Assembly (NCBI RefSeq): GCF_023015905.1
Contig: NZ_JALKBD010000011.1
Span: 1-64,000 of the forward strand
Length of the DNA stretch: 64,000 nt
Reading direction: 5' to 3'
Source: Arenibacter sp. F20364
GTDB lineage: Bacteria > Bacteroidota > Bacteroidia > Flavobacteriales > Flavobacteriaceae
This document shows positions 1-8,809 of the stretch, piece after piece; the stretch's first letter is position 1, and every line of letters starts with the position of its first letter. The position numbers and the translations under genes were made by a program. The notes beneath the pieces were generated by a model that was not told where the DNA came from, made no database searches, and saw nothing but the letters and a program-made list of their open reading frames with translations.

Positions 1-74
1 GTGAATCATTAAGAAAAGGAACTTTAAAGAGTATATAAACCTAAATTTTTTTTATAATTGTAAGATCTTTCAAA

Positions 75-563
75 GTGGCGCAATTTGACCGAAAAGGGTG
101 GCGTCATAACTCCGAAATAGCCAATAAGGAATTAGTTGATCATATTCTATTTGATTATTATGCCGAAATATTCTATTATTTTTACTTTTCTGCAAGAGAT
201 ACAATAGCCCAACTTTTAAATGTATACCTTGATTTAGGAATTTTGGAGCATAGAGTCACTTTCGGCTCAGTCGTTAATAGCGCCATAAATAAAAATGTAG
301 AAATTAAGGAATTATTGGACTTATTCTATAAATCCACCGAAATAGGAAATAATTACAGAAACAGCCTTACCCATAAATTTCCAATAAATCAAAAGGACTA
401 CAGGACGATATTGGAAGTAACCCCTGATGGCAAAAAGCAAATTTCTTTGAAAGGAGGCGATTCTTTGGAGTCAGATAAAGTATTGGATAATATAAATGAA
501 ATTTTCGGTAATCTTTCAAAATTTTTAATCGACTTAAAATATATTTTAGAGAACCTAAAATAG
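75..563 (+). CDS. HEPN-domain protein (Cthe_2314-like or Abi-like)
   Basis: A 162-residue, largely helical protein. Residues 95-100 read RNSLTH, an R-x4-H motif of the kind that forms the RNase active site in HEPN domains. It follows an aromatic-rich helix (about residues 26-40) and precedes a charged C-terminal helix. HEPN proteins of this size usually act as toxins or RNA-cutting effectors in abortive infection. The start is GTG at 75; the frame is open only from about position 45 and has no upstream ATG, so a start left of the window is excluded by the stop at 42-44. It is the only plus-strand gene beside a long minus-strand defence array. The HEPN call is by motif and helical pattern only; the exact family is uncertain. 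Confidence 0.55.
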   Translation: MAQFDRKGWRHNSEIANKELVDHILFDYYAEIFYYFYFSARDTIAQLLNVYLDLGILEHRVTFGSVVNSAINKNVEIKELLDLFYKSTEIGNNYRNSLTHKFPINQKDYRTILEVTPDGKKQISLKGGDSLESDKVLDNINEIFGNLSKFLIDLKYILENLK

Positions 564-620
564 CAAATATTCCAATCCTAATATTGACTAACTTAGGTGA
601 CTCATAACAAACTCTTAGAA

Positions 621-647
621 GTAGTATACCACTTGGGCTTGAACCAA
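621..647. repeat. Degenerate tRNA-Asn T-arm copy (possible att remnant)
   Basis: CTTGGGCTTGAACCAA at 632-647 matches 15 of 16 bases of the tRNA-Asn T-arm region at 21202-21217, in the same orientation. Four further bases (GTAG at 621-624) recur at nearly the same offset beside the tRNA (21190-21193), but the acceptor-stem part is not conserved. It could be the far attachment site of an island inserted at the tRNA. A chance T-arm-like match cannot be excluded. Confidence 0.35.
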
Positions 648-726
648 TTGGAACAACTTCTTAAATCACAACTATTTGACAACTTGACTTCTTAATAGGT
701 ATTTGAATTCTAAGCCTATTACAATT

Positions 727-945
727 TCATTCTTTCGTTTCCTTCCAATCAAAATACTTTTGAGCATCTGTTATAAGATTAACAATCAATAGCATTTTAT
801 CACATTTGGGACATTCAAAATCCATGACAGCTTCGTGCAATTCTCTACGTGCTTCATTTGCCTTTCCTTCCCATCCACATTCGCAAGAGAGTCGAAGCGA
901 TTCTGCTTTCGAATTATATTCTCTAATATGCATGTGCATCGCCAT
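727..945 (-). CDS. Small zinc-ribbon protein, hypothetical
   Basis: A 72-residue protein with CECGW near residue 21 and CPKC near residue 45. The C-x-C and C-x2-C pairs are spaced as in a small zinc ribbon. I do not recognise a family. It lies just downstream of mcrC on the same strand, after a gap of about 30 bp, and could be the last gene of the defence array. No signal peptide or membrane segment is visible. It may be a DNA- or RNA-binding accessory, but that is inference. Confidence 0.5.
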   Translation of the reverse strand: MAMHMHIREYNSKAESLRLSCECGWEGKANEARRELHEAVMDFECPKCDKMLLIVNLITDAQKYFDWKETKE

Positions 946-976
946 AATTAGAATATTGGTTTAGTTTAGAATTCCA

Positions 977-2203
977 TTAATTTAATTCTAGCATTTCCAG
1001 AATTTCTTCACCAATACTTACGTTTAATTGATCGCCATCCAGAATATTCAATTTTCCGAGGGCACATTTATGATTTTCGTCGCCTTCAAAAGGGATAAAT
1101 TCTGGTTTTTCAGTTTCCAAGGAGGGATATAACAATAAGGCATTATTTGAGCCCCAATACTCATTATAAACATACATCTGTCTTAAATCATTGGTGGAAG
1201 GCTTATAGCCTCCTATATTTTTCCATTTTGTATCGATTACAAATGTTTTCTCTGATTTATGAATAACAATATCAGGTCGGATTTTAATACCGTTCCAAAA
1301 CGACTTTGATTCCTGGCCTTTGACTACTAGGTCCTCCTTAATAACAGCTTTGAGCATTATTAAAACATACTCCTCCCACAGACTATTCATATCAAAGAGC
1401 AGGGCCAACATGTTTTCCTTTCCACTTGAAATATTGGGAGCAAAATTCAAAATGATGAGTCGGGCAATTTCTAGGGCAGATTTGTACGGCTGGGTCTTTC
1501 TATTATTAGTCAGCTTCTTGAAAGTACTGGCATTTACATTAATCGGGGAAACTTCTGGAAAATTGGCCTGTACTGTTCTGCACATTGAATATAGATATGT
1601 ACCGGACGAAAACTGGCTAATGATATCCAAGGCCAATGACAAAATTTGATGGATTTGATGGTTGTAATCATATACCTGATGTGCCGTAAAGAACCGTTCC
1701 TTATGGATGATATTTTTATTGAGATGAGAGGCAAACTCCAGCCTCCCTTTTAAAGCCTTTACATTGCCCCTGTTAGTGCGATATTGTTTTATTAAACCTT
1801 GATGCGCTAATAATTGGATTTCGCTTAGAAACCATTCAAAATAGATGTCCAACAAATGTATTTGCTGTTTACTTACATTGGCTTGGCCAACCTTATTGAC
1901 TTTTAATCGTTTAGTAGCACGAAGCATATTGATCAATACTTTTTGCCATAGCATTTCATTGGCAGCACCTCCGTCTATTTTTGGTAAAATCTCGATTGTT
2001 AAACCATCTATTTGAATAACACCAACATATTGTGAGAATTTAATACCCTTATGTAGTATGGTAAAATATTGGCTATTATGAAGCTGGTTAAGCTTCGCTA
2101 AAGCGTTAAAATGTTTTTCTTCAAAAGTTATGTCGTTATATTCCCGTCCATAGTACAACGTACTATGCTCAAAGACTTGTAATATGTTTTTGCGCTTACT
2201 CAT
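977..2203 (-). CDS. mcrC: McrC-like nuclease subunit of McrBC restriction
   Basis: A 408-residue McrC-family protein, the nuclease partner of the GTP-driven translocase McrB in modification-dependent restriction. The N-terminal half carries the conserved stretch around IEILPKID (about residue 70) typical of McrC. The C-terminal half holds a PD-(D/E)xK core: RPDIVI near residue 308 and VIDTKWK near 323-329. The key D, D and K are present, so the nuclease looks intact. Its start overlaps the end of mcrB by 8 bp, which indicates translational coupling. It is the last large gene of the minus-strand defence array. Confidence 0.88.
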   Translation of the reverse strand: MSKRKNILQVFEHSTLYYGREYNDITFEEKHFNALAKLNQLHNSQYFTILHKGIKFSQYVGVIQIDGLTIEILPKIDGGAANEMLWQKVLINMLRATKRLKVNKVGQANVSKQQIHLLDIYFEWFLSEIQLLAHQGLIKQYRTNRGNVKALKGRLEFASHLNKNIIHKERFFTAHQVYDYNHQIHQILSLALDIISQFSSGTYLYSMCRTVQANFPEVSPINVNASTFKKLTNNRKTQPYKSALEIARLIILNFAPNISSGKENMLALLFDMNSLWEEYVLIMLKAVIKEDLVVKGQESKSFWNGIKIRPDIVIHKSEKTFVIDTKWKNIGGYKPSTNDLRQMYVYNEYWGSNNALLLYPSLETEKPEFIPFEGDENHKCALGKLNILDGDQLNVSIGEEILEMLELN

Positions 2204-4847
2204 TGGATATCCCTAATAACAGACTTACGGCCTTTTCTATATCATCAATTGTTGTTATAAGGTTATAAATAACACCGGTCTCAGGCTCTTCTATTTTTGA
2301 AAATTTTGCAAACTCAACCTTCTTGGTTACTTTTTCTTCAATAAAACCTTTACCCAAAACTAGGGCGATTTTTTCATAATCGTTATAAAAGTATTCCTGT
2401 AAAAGTGGAATAATGTTGTTATTGAAAACGTTTAAAAGCCCTTCTGTATCATTACTCTCTAACTTGATAAAGTACGAATGCCCAATGGTATGGTCCCGAT
2501 CTAATAAAACCTCAATCCGATCGTTAATGGTGATTAGTACTTGTTCAAGATTAAAACCATTAAAAGTTATTGCTGCCAGTAGCGTAGGATCCGGCATAAC
2601 CTCCTTGAAAACGAACCGTCTTCTTAGGGCTGTATCCAGTGCCTCCACACTTCTGTCGGCAGTGTTCATAGTACCAATTATATAAAGATTTGGAGGAACT
2701 CCAAAAGTCTCATCTTTTGAATAAGGTAGTTTTACAGTTATTTCTTCATCCGCAGCTAGGCGTTTATCGGGTTCCAGCAGGGTAATTAGTTCCCCGAAAA
2801 TAGCCGATACATTACCGCGGTTGATTTCATCTATTATAAGCACATAATTTTTATTATTCTGGACGCCTATAGAATCATATTTTTTTAAACCATATTCTGC
2901 GAACAAGTAATTTAAAATACCCCTGACATAAGATGGATTGTAAATGTTTTGAATAGAAGCTCCCTTGTACAATTGCAAAATATTTTCAATAGATGCTGGA
3001 TATTGGGGATTTTCAATTTTGGAGTCTTTGGGATTTATTTTGAAAGTTTTTCCGCCTTTGTAAAAGACGTCAAATTCTATTGATCCGGTATTAATGGTAA
3101 TCTTTTCCTTCTCAATAACATCTGCCTTAAATTGGGTCAAGATTTCTTCGAAATTGGAAGCATCTTTAGTGTCGGCCTTTTCGCATATTTCCTTAAATAT
3201 TCCCGGAACCACCGAATAGGTAACGTTATTGTCCAAAGTTTCAGGCTTTATGCCTTCAACAAAATCCTCATAGCTAAAGGATTGATGAAAGGTGGTGAAA
3301 ACAATTTGGCCATTGTTATAAAGACGATTGTATTCTTTGGTAATCACATAACGTTTTTCAACTTCTCCCAAATCATCATCAACTTCAAACCTGGGGTTGG
3401 CTATTTGAACAGCCAAATCTTTAGTTTTATAGGTTTTACCAGTTCCTGGAGGCCCATATAATATTTGATTTAATGATATTTCAATGTCCCTCATAATTTC
3501 TGATTTATTTGGCAATAAATCCTTTTTGAGATTGAATATCAAATCAATAGATTCTTGATTTCTGACTTGAGAGATGGTACTTCTGTAACCACCTTTGCCA
3601 TACAAGACAAATGGTTTTAAATTTTTCTCCCATTTTACACTTAAAAAATTACCGTCTTTCGGATTTTCAATAACTTTTCCTATTGCATGAATTTTTAATA
3701 CAGAAAGCGTTTTCGATCCGTCACCCTCTGTATAAGTTGTTTTAGCGGCTATCATAGAGCCAATGGGAACCTCTTTTACTATTTCAATATTTTTATCAGA
3801 ATAGCCATTTTCCCATAGATCCTCTTCCAAAAACCGTGGAAGCTGATTTTTTGGTTCGCTATCGTCGAAAGTGAAACCCACACAATAATATGCTGGTACG
3901 TTATCTTTATCCATATAGTTTACAATTGAATAAATAAAATCTTGAGTTAGTATATTGTTATCGTCAGATTCAAAGGAATTTGGAGTAAGTCTATTTTTAT
4001 GAAGTTCCAATAATTCTTTATCTTGAACCAGAATCTCTTTTACCAACAGGTTAACCTCATTATTGATTAGGATTTGGTTAACAATATCGCCAGTTTTTGG
4101 CATATCAATTTCGAGACGAGCACAGAACTTTTTTAGAACACCATGCTTAAATAGAAAATATTTTGTTGGCGCCTGGAATGACAGCAGTAGACTTATTGAT
4201 CTAGCATCATGATAATGGTGTTTGTTACTAGCACTTCTTATTACATTATCTTCTCTCAATAATTCATCCAAAACATTTTGGTATGCTGAAATTCTTTCAT
4301 CCAAAGGGGAGTTTTCATCAAACAGATTTTGAAGAGCAGTCCTGACCTTAGGTGCATTGTTTTCTGCGAATGTTTTTAGCATGTTAATGGGGTAATAATT
4401 ACGGCTTGTCCATAAATTATTGTTGCCCGGGAACGACTTGTCTATCATTGGGACCAAATCATCGGCATCCAAATCCCAATGATTTTGAAAGTTACCTACA
4501 GCCTCCCACTTATATATTTCATCATATTTATCATGTGTTGTAATAATATGCTTATAACTGGGTATTAAGGCCTTTACGACATCATCCAAAGGCTTTGTCT
4601 TATTGACGATAAGGAATCCCAATTTCTTAAAATATTTATTGGTGTCCTCACCTCCACCTGGTTGCCAGAAATATTCCCCAGTGGCATATTCATGAGCTAA
4701 GCGGCCAACATCTTTGGGCGGGTATCTTTTGCCATTGTATACTATGTCCCATTTGGTAGAAGGTCTTATATCTACTTTTTCAGCATCAATTTCCTGAAAG
4801 GCTTTTAATACATGTGAACGTTTAATTTTTTCTGGTTGGAATGGCAT
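2196..4847 (-). CDS. mcrB: McrB-like AAA+ GTPase of McrBC restriction
   Basis: An 883-residue McrB-type AAA+ protein. The motor is C-terminal: Walker A GPPGTGKT near residue 465, Walker B LIIDEINRG near 675 and the McrB signature MNTADRS near 728, followed by ALRRRF. This family uses GTP to translocate DNA and form McrBC rings. About 450 residues precede the motor. They include a segment rich in YPPKDVGRLAHEY at about 40-52, and a helical region (about 120-230) seen in other long McrB proteins. They would be the part that senses modified DNA or another trigger, but I cannot name the domain. It starts 1 bp after the HNH gene and overlaps mcrC by 8 bp. Confidence 0.88.
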   Translation of the reverse strand: MPFQPEKIKRSHVLKAFQEIDAEKVDIRPSTKWDIVYNGKRYPPKDVGRLAHEYATGEYFWQPGGGEDTNKYFKKLGFLIVNKTKPLDDVVKALIPSYKHIITTHDKYDEIYKWEAVGNFQNHWDLDADDLVPMIDKSFPGNNNLWTSRNYYPINMLKTFAENNAPKVRTALQNLFDENSPLDERISAYQNVLDELLREDNVIRSASNKHHYHDARSISLLLSFQAPTKYFLFKHGVLKKFCARLEIDMPKTGDIVNQILINNEVNLLVKEILVQDKELLELHKNRLTPNSFESDDNNILTQDFIYSIVNYMDKDNVPAYYCVGFTFDDSEPKNQLPRFLEEDLWENGYSDKNIEIVKEVPIGSMIAAKTTYTEGDGSKTLSVLKIHAIGKVIENPKDGNFLSVKWEKNLKPFVLYGKGGYRSTISQVRNQESIDLIFNLKKDLLPNKSEIMRDIEISLNQILYGPPGTGKTYKTKDLAVQIANPRFEVDDDLGEVEKRYVITKEYNRLYNNGQIVFTTFHQSFSYEDFVEGIKPETLDNNVTYSVVPGIFKEICEKADTKDASNFEEILTQFKADVIEKEKITINTGSIEFDVFYKGGKTFKINPKDSKIENPQYPASIENILQLYKGASIQNIYNPSYVRGILNYLFAEYGLKKYDSIGVQNNKNYVLIIDEINRGNVSAIFGELITLLEPDKRLAADEEITVKLPYSKDETFGVPPNLYIIGTMNTADRSVEALDTALRRRFVFKEVMPDPTLLAAITFNGFNLEQVLITINDRIEVLLDRDHTIGHSYFIKLESNDTEGLLNVFNNNIIPLLQEYFYNDYEKIALVLGKGFIEEKVTKKVEFAKFSKIEEPETGVIYNLITTIDDIEKAVSLLLGISNE

Positions 4848-4848
4848 A

Positions 4849-5838
4849 TTATGTTATAGTTTTTAGCACTTTTATTATGTCTTTTTTGAATTTACTAAAT
4901 GGACGTTTATGATAATTATCTTCATCTATTTCAATACCAAAAATTAGTCTAAACCTTTCTTGTTCTGATATTCCCAGGTCTCCGAATGTCTTTTCCAATA
5001 GAATGGTCAAGTAATTTTCCGAGTATTTATATTTAAGGTCAATTAAATCTTGAAGTTCTTTTTCAGAATGCCCTTTATAAATCATTGGAAGGTTTAAAGC
5101 ATTAACTGTGTTAATTCCCTTAGAATTAAGCCCTTCTTTCTTAAAAACAATTCTATTTGAATGCACCCCCGTCGGCATATAACTAAAACTGTATGTTGAA
5201 GAAATGTTAGAATCAACATAGGGATGTAAGAAGCTATTTAAATTGAATTTAGCCTTCGATTTAATTGTATTGCAGGTGGCACAAGATGGGATCAGATTAT
5301 AAAAAGACAAAGCTAATAACGGATAATCTGTTTTAGAAAACCAATGGTCAAATTGAGGAACCATTCCTTTACCACCTTCCTTATTTTTATATACAAATAT
5401 ATATTCCTTATTGCAGTAAGTACATGTATGTTGATCTATTTCCTTAGCAACGGAATAATTAATTTTTTCCTTTAAAAACCAATCTTTGTAACCAGAATCA
5501 ACGAACAGCAGCATACAATTTTTATTGAATCTCTTTATTGTTGTACCACGGATTGCGAGAAATGAAGCTTTTAACAAATCATATTCAAAAATGAGTTGAT
5601 TTGGCTCTGCGCTTATTAAAGATTTTATAGCTTTGTCCGTAAAAACACCTACAAATACACGATCTAGACCACTTCTTTTTTTGCCGTTTCCTAGACAATA
5701 TATACAAGTTTTTTTGCCACAATTATGACCCATAGGATTTCTTGGAGTTCTCCTGCCCTTTATCTTGATTGATAGCCAACAAATAGCTTGACTACTATAA
5801 TTATTTAATGCTTGTAGTTGTTGTCCGATATAAATCAT
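4849..5838 (-). CDS. HNH endonuclease, PtuB-like (Septu-type)
   Basis: A 329-residue HNH nuclease. The core has C139-x2-C142, then D164-H165-W, then N181 and C186-x2-C189 (reading NLIPSCATCN), the ββα-metal arrangement with flanking zinc cysteines. An extra cluster, C40, C45 and C48 with H38, lies near the N-terminus and suggests a second zinc site. The start overlaps the upstream ATPase stop by 4 bp (ATGA-type). ATPase plus HNH in this order matches Septu PtuA/PtuB, where the ATPase controls the nuclease. The Septu assignment is by architecture; the extra Cys cluster and the AbiV partner are not standard. Retron-associated PtuAB is unlikely because no reverse transcriptase is present. Confidence 0.68.
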   Translation of the reverse strand: MIYIGQQLQALNNYSSQAICWLSIKIKGRRTPRNPMGHNCGKKTCIYCLGNGKKRSGLDRVFVGVFTDKAIKSLISAEPNQLIFEYDLLKASFLAIRGTTIKRFNKNCMLLFVDSGYKDWFLKEKINYSVAKEIDQHTCTYCNKEYIFVYKNKEGGKGMVPQFDHWFSKTDYPLLALSFYNLIPSCATCNTIKSKAKFNLNSFLHPYVDSNISSTYSFSYMPTGVHSNRIVFKKEGLNSKGINTVNALNLPMIYKGHSEKELQDLIDLKYKYSENYLTILLEKTFGDLGISEQERFRLIFGIEIDEDNYHKRPFSKFKKDIIKVLKTIT

Positions 5839-7787
5839 ACAATATCGTCTATCAAGTCATCTAAACTTAAACCTGCATCACCTAATATTTTTTTTGCATT
5901 TGCAAGTGCTTCATTTTTATCAATAATTTTAGGAAAAGCCTCATTAAACATCTCCATCATTTTGAATTTTAAAATTGGTTCATCTACGATTGTAATTATT
6001 GATTTATAGTAACTCCAATCTTTAACAATAACAATAGCTTTAAGTTGATCAAATTCTTTTTCTTTGGCTTTTGTCAATTCTGAATAATCGCCTGATTTTT
6101 TTTCTTTTAATTCAGTTAATTCTAATCTAAGCATTTCATAATTCAACCCATTTAATACTTCTTGGATTTTATTCTTAGCAAATTCACCCATAAAACCATC
6201 CTGAAGAAAAAAACTATCTGCTAACAAATCATGCACATTTGCTCCAAAAGATTTTTGTTTATGATTTTCTAAGACACTTGTTTCGTTCATTTCATTTTTT
6301 TTTAAGTAAACAATGTTCCTATTAGGAATATCTGAAAGAGTCAGGGGGTCATGGGTAGTAAATACTATTTGAAGCTTTTTATTTGGAAATATTAGATTAA
6401 ATAGTGGCAGCATAGAATAAATAAACCTTCTTCTCCATAGTGGGTGAAAGCCAATATCAGCCTCATCTAAGAGTATAAGATTATTATTATTGTGATGGTC
6501 TCTTTTAGTATAACTATTAAAATCCTCTAAAATGCCTTGATCTATTTTGAATTGATAATCATAAAGAGTTGCAAATAGATTATACATCCCCTTTTCTCCC
6601 GAACTTAAATTTTTATTTGGACGAAATGTCAACAGTATTTTTCTATCTAATGTAAAATGCTCCTTAAAAGCAATAATAAACTTTTCGTAGGCATTAACTA
6701 TTTCTAAAGAATCTTCAAAAGTAACTTCGAACTCAGTAAAATTTTTAATTTCGTTATCACTTCCTGGGATATGAGATAACAATACTTCTATTAAATTTTT
6801 AATTTCAGTTACAGGAAGAAGTATATTACCACTATCTTTTGCTAATGAAATGTAAGCATTGTCAATAAACCAGTAGAAGGCCTCTTTTAAACTTTTGATT
6901 TCAGTAAATACTGGGTTATCTACGTCTATTTTGTTTTTTATAAAACCCCTATCTAAATAATCATTACCTGAATTTTCAAGAATATTTTGCACTTTATTTA
7001 TTACACGTTGAAGAATTTCTAATTCCAATTTTATACTATGGCCAAATAACCTTGGCCTATTTTTAATATTAAAATTAGGATATGAACTTCTAAGCACTTG
7101 AAACTTTTTTTCTTCTTCAATTTTTTTCAAATTTTCAAATCGTTGAAAAAAAGGTCTGAATTTATATGGTGTGTCATTAACCTTAGGAACTAAATAATTG
7201 ATTTTGACAATTATTTTATCAAAAACAGGTAGGTATATATTCGTCAAATAAGATTCAATATTTTTTATTTGTCTGAATTTAATCCATCTTTTTAAGTTTT
7301 CAGAATTATGGAGTTCAAGTTGAGCAGATAATTCAATATTTTCATATTCCGCATCCTCTACCATTAACGCATATTTGGAAATATCCTTAAAATTGCTGTT
7401 TATGTAATTATAATTTTCGATATTTAAGAATGGAGAATAATAAATGATATCATTGATTGCTTTTGTGTCTCTCACTATTTTATATTCATCCTTATTTGTA
7501 AACTCATAAACATAAAAGCAAAACGAATTATATCTAAACACGTTTAAAATTGACGACTTCCCTGTTCCATTAGCACCGACAATAGCTGAAACTAAATATA
7601 AATTTTCACCCCAAAACTTTTCAATATAATGGGGGTTTGGTTTTTTTTCGATTAACATTAACTTATCATTGTGTTCTTCGAATTTGTAGATATTTCTTCC
7701 TCCTAAATTTAAAGTAATACCAGTATGTTCTTCTCCAAAAATATATTTTAAAACACCATTCGGAATAAAAATTGCAGCTAACCTCAT
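5835..7787 (-). CDS. PtuA-like AAA/ABC-type ATPase
   Basis: A 650-residue SMC/ABC-like ATPase. Walker A GANGTGKS is at residues 71-78, an ABC-signature-like LSSGEKG near 395, Walker B LILLDEADIGFHP near 440-452 and an H-loop TTHDPLTL near 485. The helical insert between the motifs (about 130-390) is long, and the C-terminus has a charged coiled stretch rather than a recognisable TOPRIM domain, which separates it from OLD nucleases. The pairing with an HNH nuclease makes PtuA the best match. It begins directly after the AbiV-like gene with no gap and overlaps the HNH gene by 4 bp, so all three are probably made together. The region is visibly more A+T-rich than hsdM. Confidence 0.7.
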   Translation of the reverse strand: MRLAAIFIPNGVLKYIFGEEHTGITLNLGGRNIYKFEEHNDKLMLIEKKPNPHYIEKFWGENLYLVSAIVGANGTGKSSILNVFRYNSFCFYVYEFTNKDEYKIVRDTKAINDIIYYSPFLNIENYNYINSNFKDISKYALMVEDAEYENIELSAQLELHNSENLKRWIKFRQIKNIESYLTNIYLPVFDKIIVKINYLVPKVNDTPYKFRPFFQRFENLKKIEEEKKFQVLRSSYPNFNIKNRPRLFGHSIKLELEILQRVINKVQNILENSGNDYLDRGFIKNKIDVDNPVFTEIKSLKEAFYWFIDNAYISLAKDSGNILLPVTEIKNLIEVLLSHIPGSDNEIKNFTEFEVTFEDSLEIVNAYEKFIIAFKEHFTLDRKILLTFRPNKNLSSGEKGMYNLFATLYDYQFKIDQGILEDFNSYTKRDHHNNNNLILLDEADIGFHPLWRRRFIYSMLPLFNLIFPNKKLQIVFTTHDPLTLSDIPNRNIVYLKKNEMNETSVLENHKQKSFGANVHDLLADSFFLQDGFMGEFAKNKIQEVLNGLNYEMLRLELTELKEKKSGDYSELTKAKEKEFDQLKAIVIVKDWSYYKSIITIVDEPILKFKMMEMFNEAFPKIIDKNEALANAKKILGDAGLSLDDLIDDIV

Positions 7788-8507
7788 CTAAATATTTTTT
7801 AATTCTTTAAACGAAAAGTCCCTCATTATATCATCAGTAAAGAACCTTAAATCTTCTTTTAATTTGTCAATTTCATTTTTGGAAAGATGATTTACTATAT
7901 TTGGGTGAAACAATAGTTTTAATAATTTATAAAACTTAATTATTCTATCTTCGATTAACTTTACCTCGTTAAAATCATTCTTATCCACTGTTTCAATAGG
8001 TGTAAGTAGCTTATCCCTATAGTCTACATAAAAACCATTATTTTTCATAGTATTAAATTCTCGAAGTTTCTCGATTCTTTTTTGAGAATTCAAAATAGGA
8101 TGGGCGGACACGATAATATCTAAAAGGCCTTTTATAATAAGACCTGTTTTACTTGATTTTTTATTCACGAGAGTGTTCTTCCTTCGATTTTTCCATACAT
8201 TGCTCACCTCGAAAAAGCCTAATCCCGCTTCAATTATTTGTATTAATTGATGTCGAATTTTATGGTCAAAAAAGAACTTTTTAGAATCCTCCAATTCATA
8301 AATCCTATATCCTTGACTATGAAGTAAGACTAAAACAGCCTTAACTAGTTCTTCTAAGCTTAATATCAAAAGTGAAGTTGCCGTACTATAAGATGATTTA
8401 TAGGTTGCTAGGAGGATAGCGTCATTATGCAATTTTCTAGCATTCTCAAAAATGGGCTTATGGAGGTCAATAGATTCAGATGATGTTATGTCTATAAATT
8501 TTTTCAT
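7788..8507 (-). CDS. AbiV-family HEPN protein
   Basis: A 239-residue helical protein with the AbiV pattern: an N-terminal helix around ENARKLHNDAILLA (21-34), EELVKA at 52-57 after a small-residue helix, DHKIRHQ at 81-87, and MKNNGFYVDY at 154-163 followed by LLTP. These match the AbiV HEPN family of abortive infection proteins, known from lactococcal phage resistance, where such proteins block translation or cut RNA. It overlaps the stop of the 98-residue gene by 4 bp and ends directly before the PtuA-like ATPase. This tight coupling suggests it is a working part of the ATPase/HNH system rather than an independent gene. Confidence in AbiV is good; its role here is inference. Confidence 0.72.
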   Translation of the reverse strand: MKKFIDITSSESIDLHKPIFENARKLHNDAILLATYKSSYSTATSLLILSLEELVKAVLVLLHSQGYRIYELEDSKKFFFDHKIRHQLIQIIEAGLGFFEVSNVWKNRRKNTLVNKKSSKTGLIIKGLLDIIVSAHPILNSQKRIEKLREFNTMKNNGFYVDYRDKLLTPIETVDKNDFNEVKLIEDRIIKFYKLLKLLFHPNIVNHLSKNEIDKLKEDLRFFTDDIMRDFSFKELKNI

Positions 8508-8800
8508 CGCACCAATAATTTCAAATGAAATAACAATCCTAAAGCCGGTGAATGCCTTCTCGGAACATACTTCTCAAAACTTTTGGTTTTGAAATCTTTA
8601 AGCTCCAAATATGCTTTATGAACTTGTTTCAAATCCATGTCCCACAATGCACCCGTAGAAGTTCGAATAAAATGCATGGTGCTTCCATTAAGCTTTTTAA
8701 CCACATATTCATAGCCTTCTAAACTATTGAAAGACACCACGGGGCCAGCCAATTGAATAAATTCTATGAAAGATATATTTGGTTTGGTCTTGGTATACAT
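8504..8800 (-). CDS. Hypothetical 98-residue defence-linked protein
   Basis: I do not recognise this family. The protein is basic, without membrane segments or signal peptide. It has a compact α/β-looking N-terminal half, a repeat-free centre (STGALWDMDLKQVHKAYLEL) and a basic C-terminus containing YVPRRHSPALGLL. Its stop overlaps the AbiV-like start by 4 bp and its start lies 9 bp after the 95-residue gene. It could be a regulator, an antitoxin for the HEPN protein, or a DNA-contacting subunit. The overlap is the main evidence that it is real. Confidence 0.6.
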   Translation of the reverse strand: MYTKTKPNISFIEFIQLAGPVVSFNSLEGYEYVVKKLNGSTMHFIRTSTGALWDMDLKQVHKAYLELKDFKTKSFEKYVPRRHSPALGLLFHLKLLVR

Positions 8801-8809
8801 AACTAAAGA

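Noticed and set aside
4849-7787. Retron with PtuAB effectors
   Set aside because: No reverse transcriptase gene and no msr/msd-like structured region were found near the ATPase/HNH pair.
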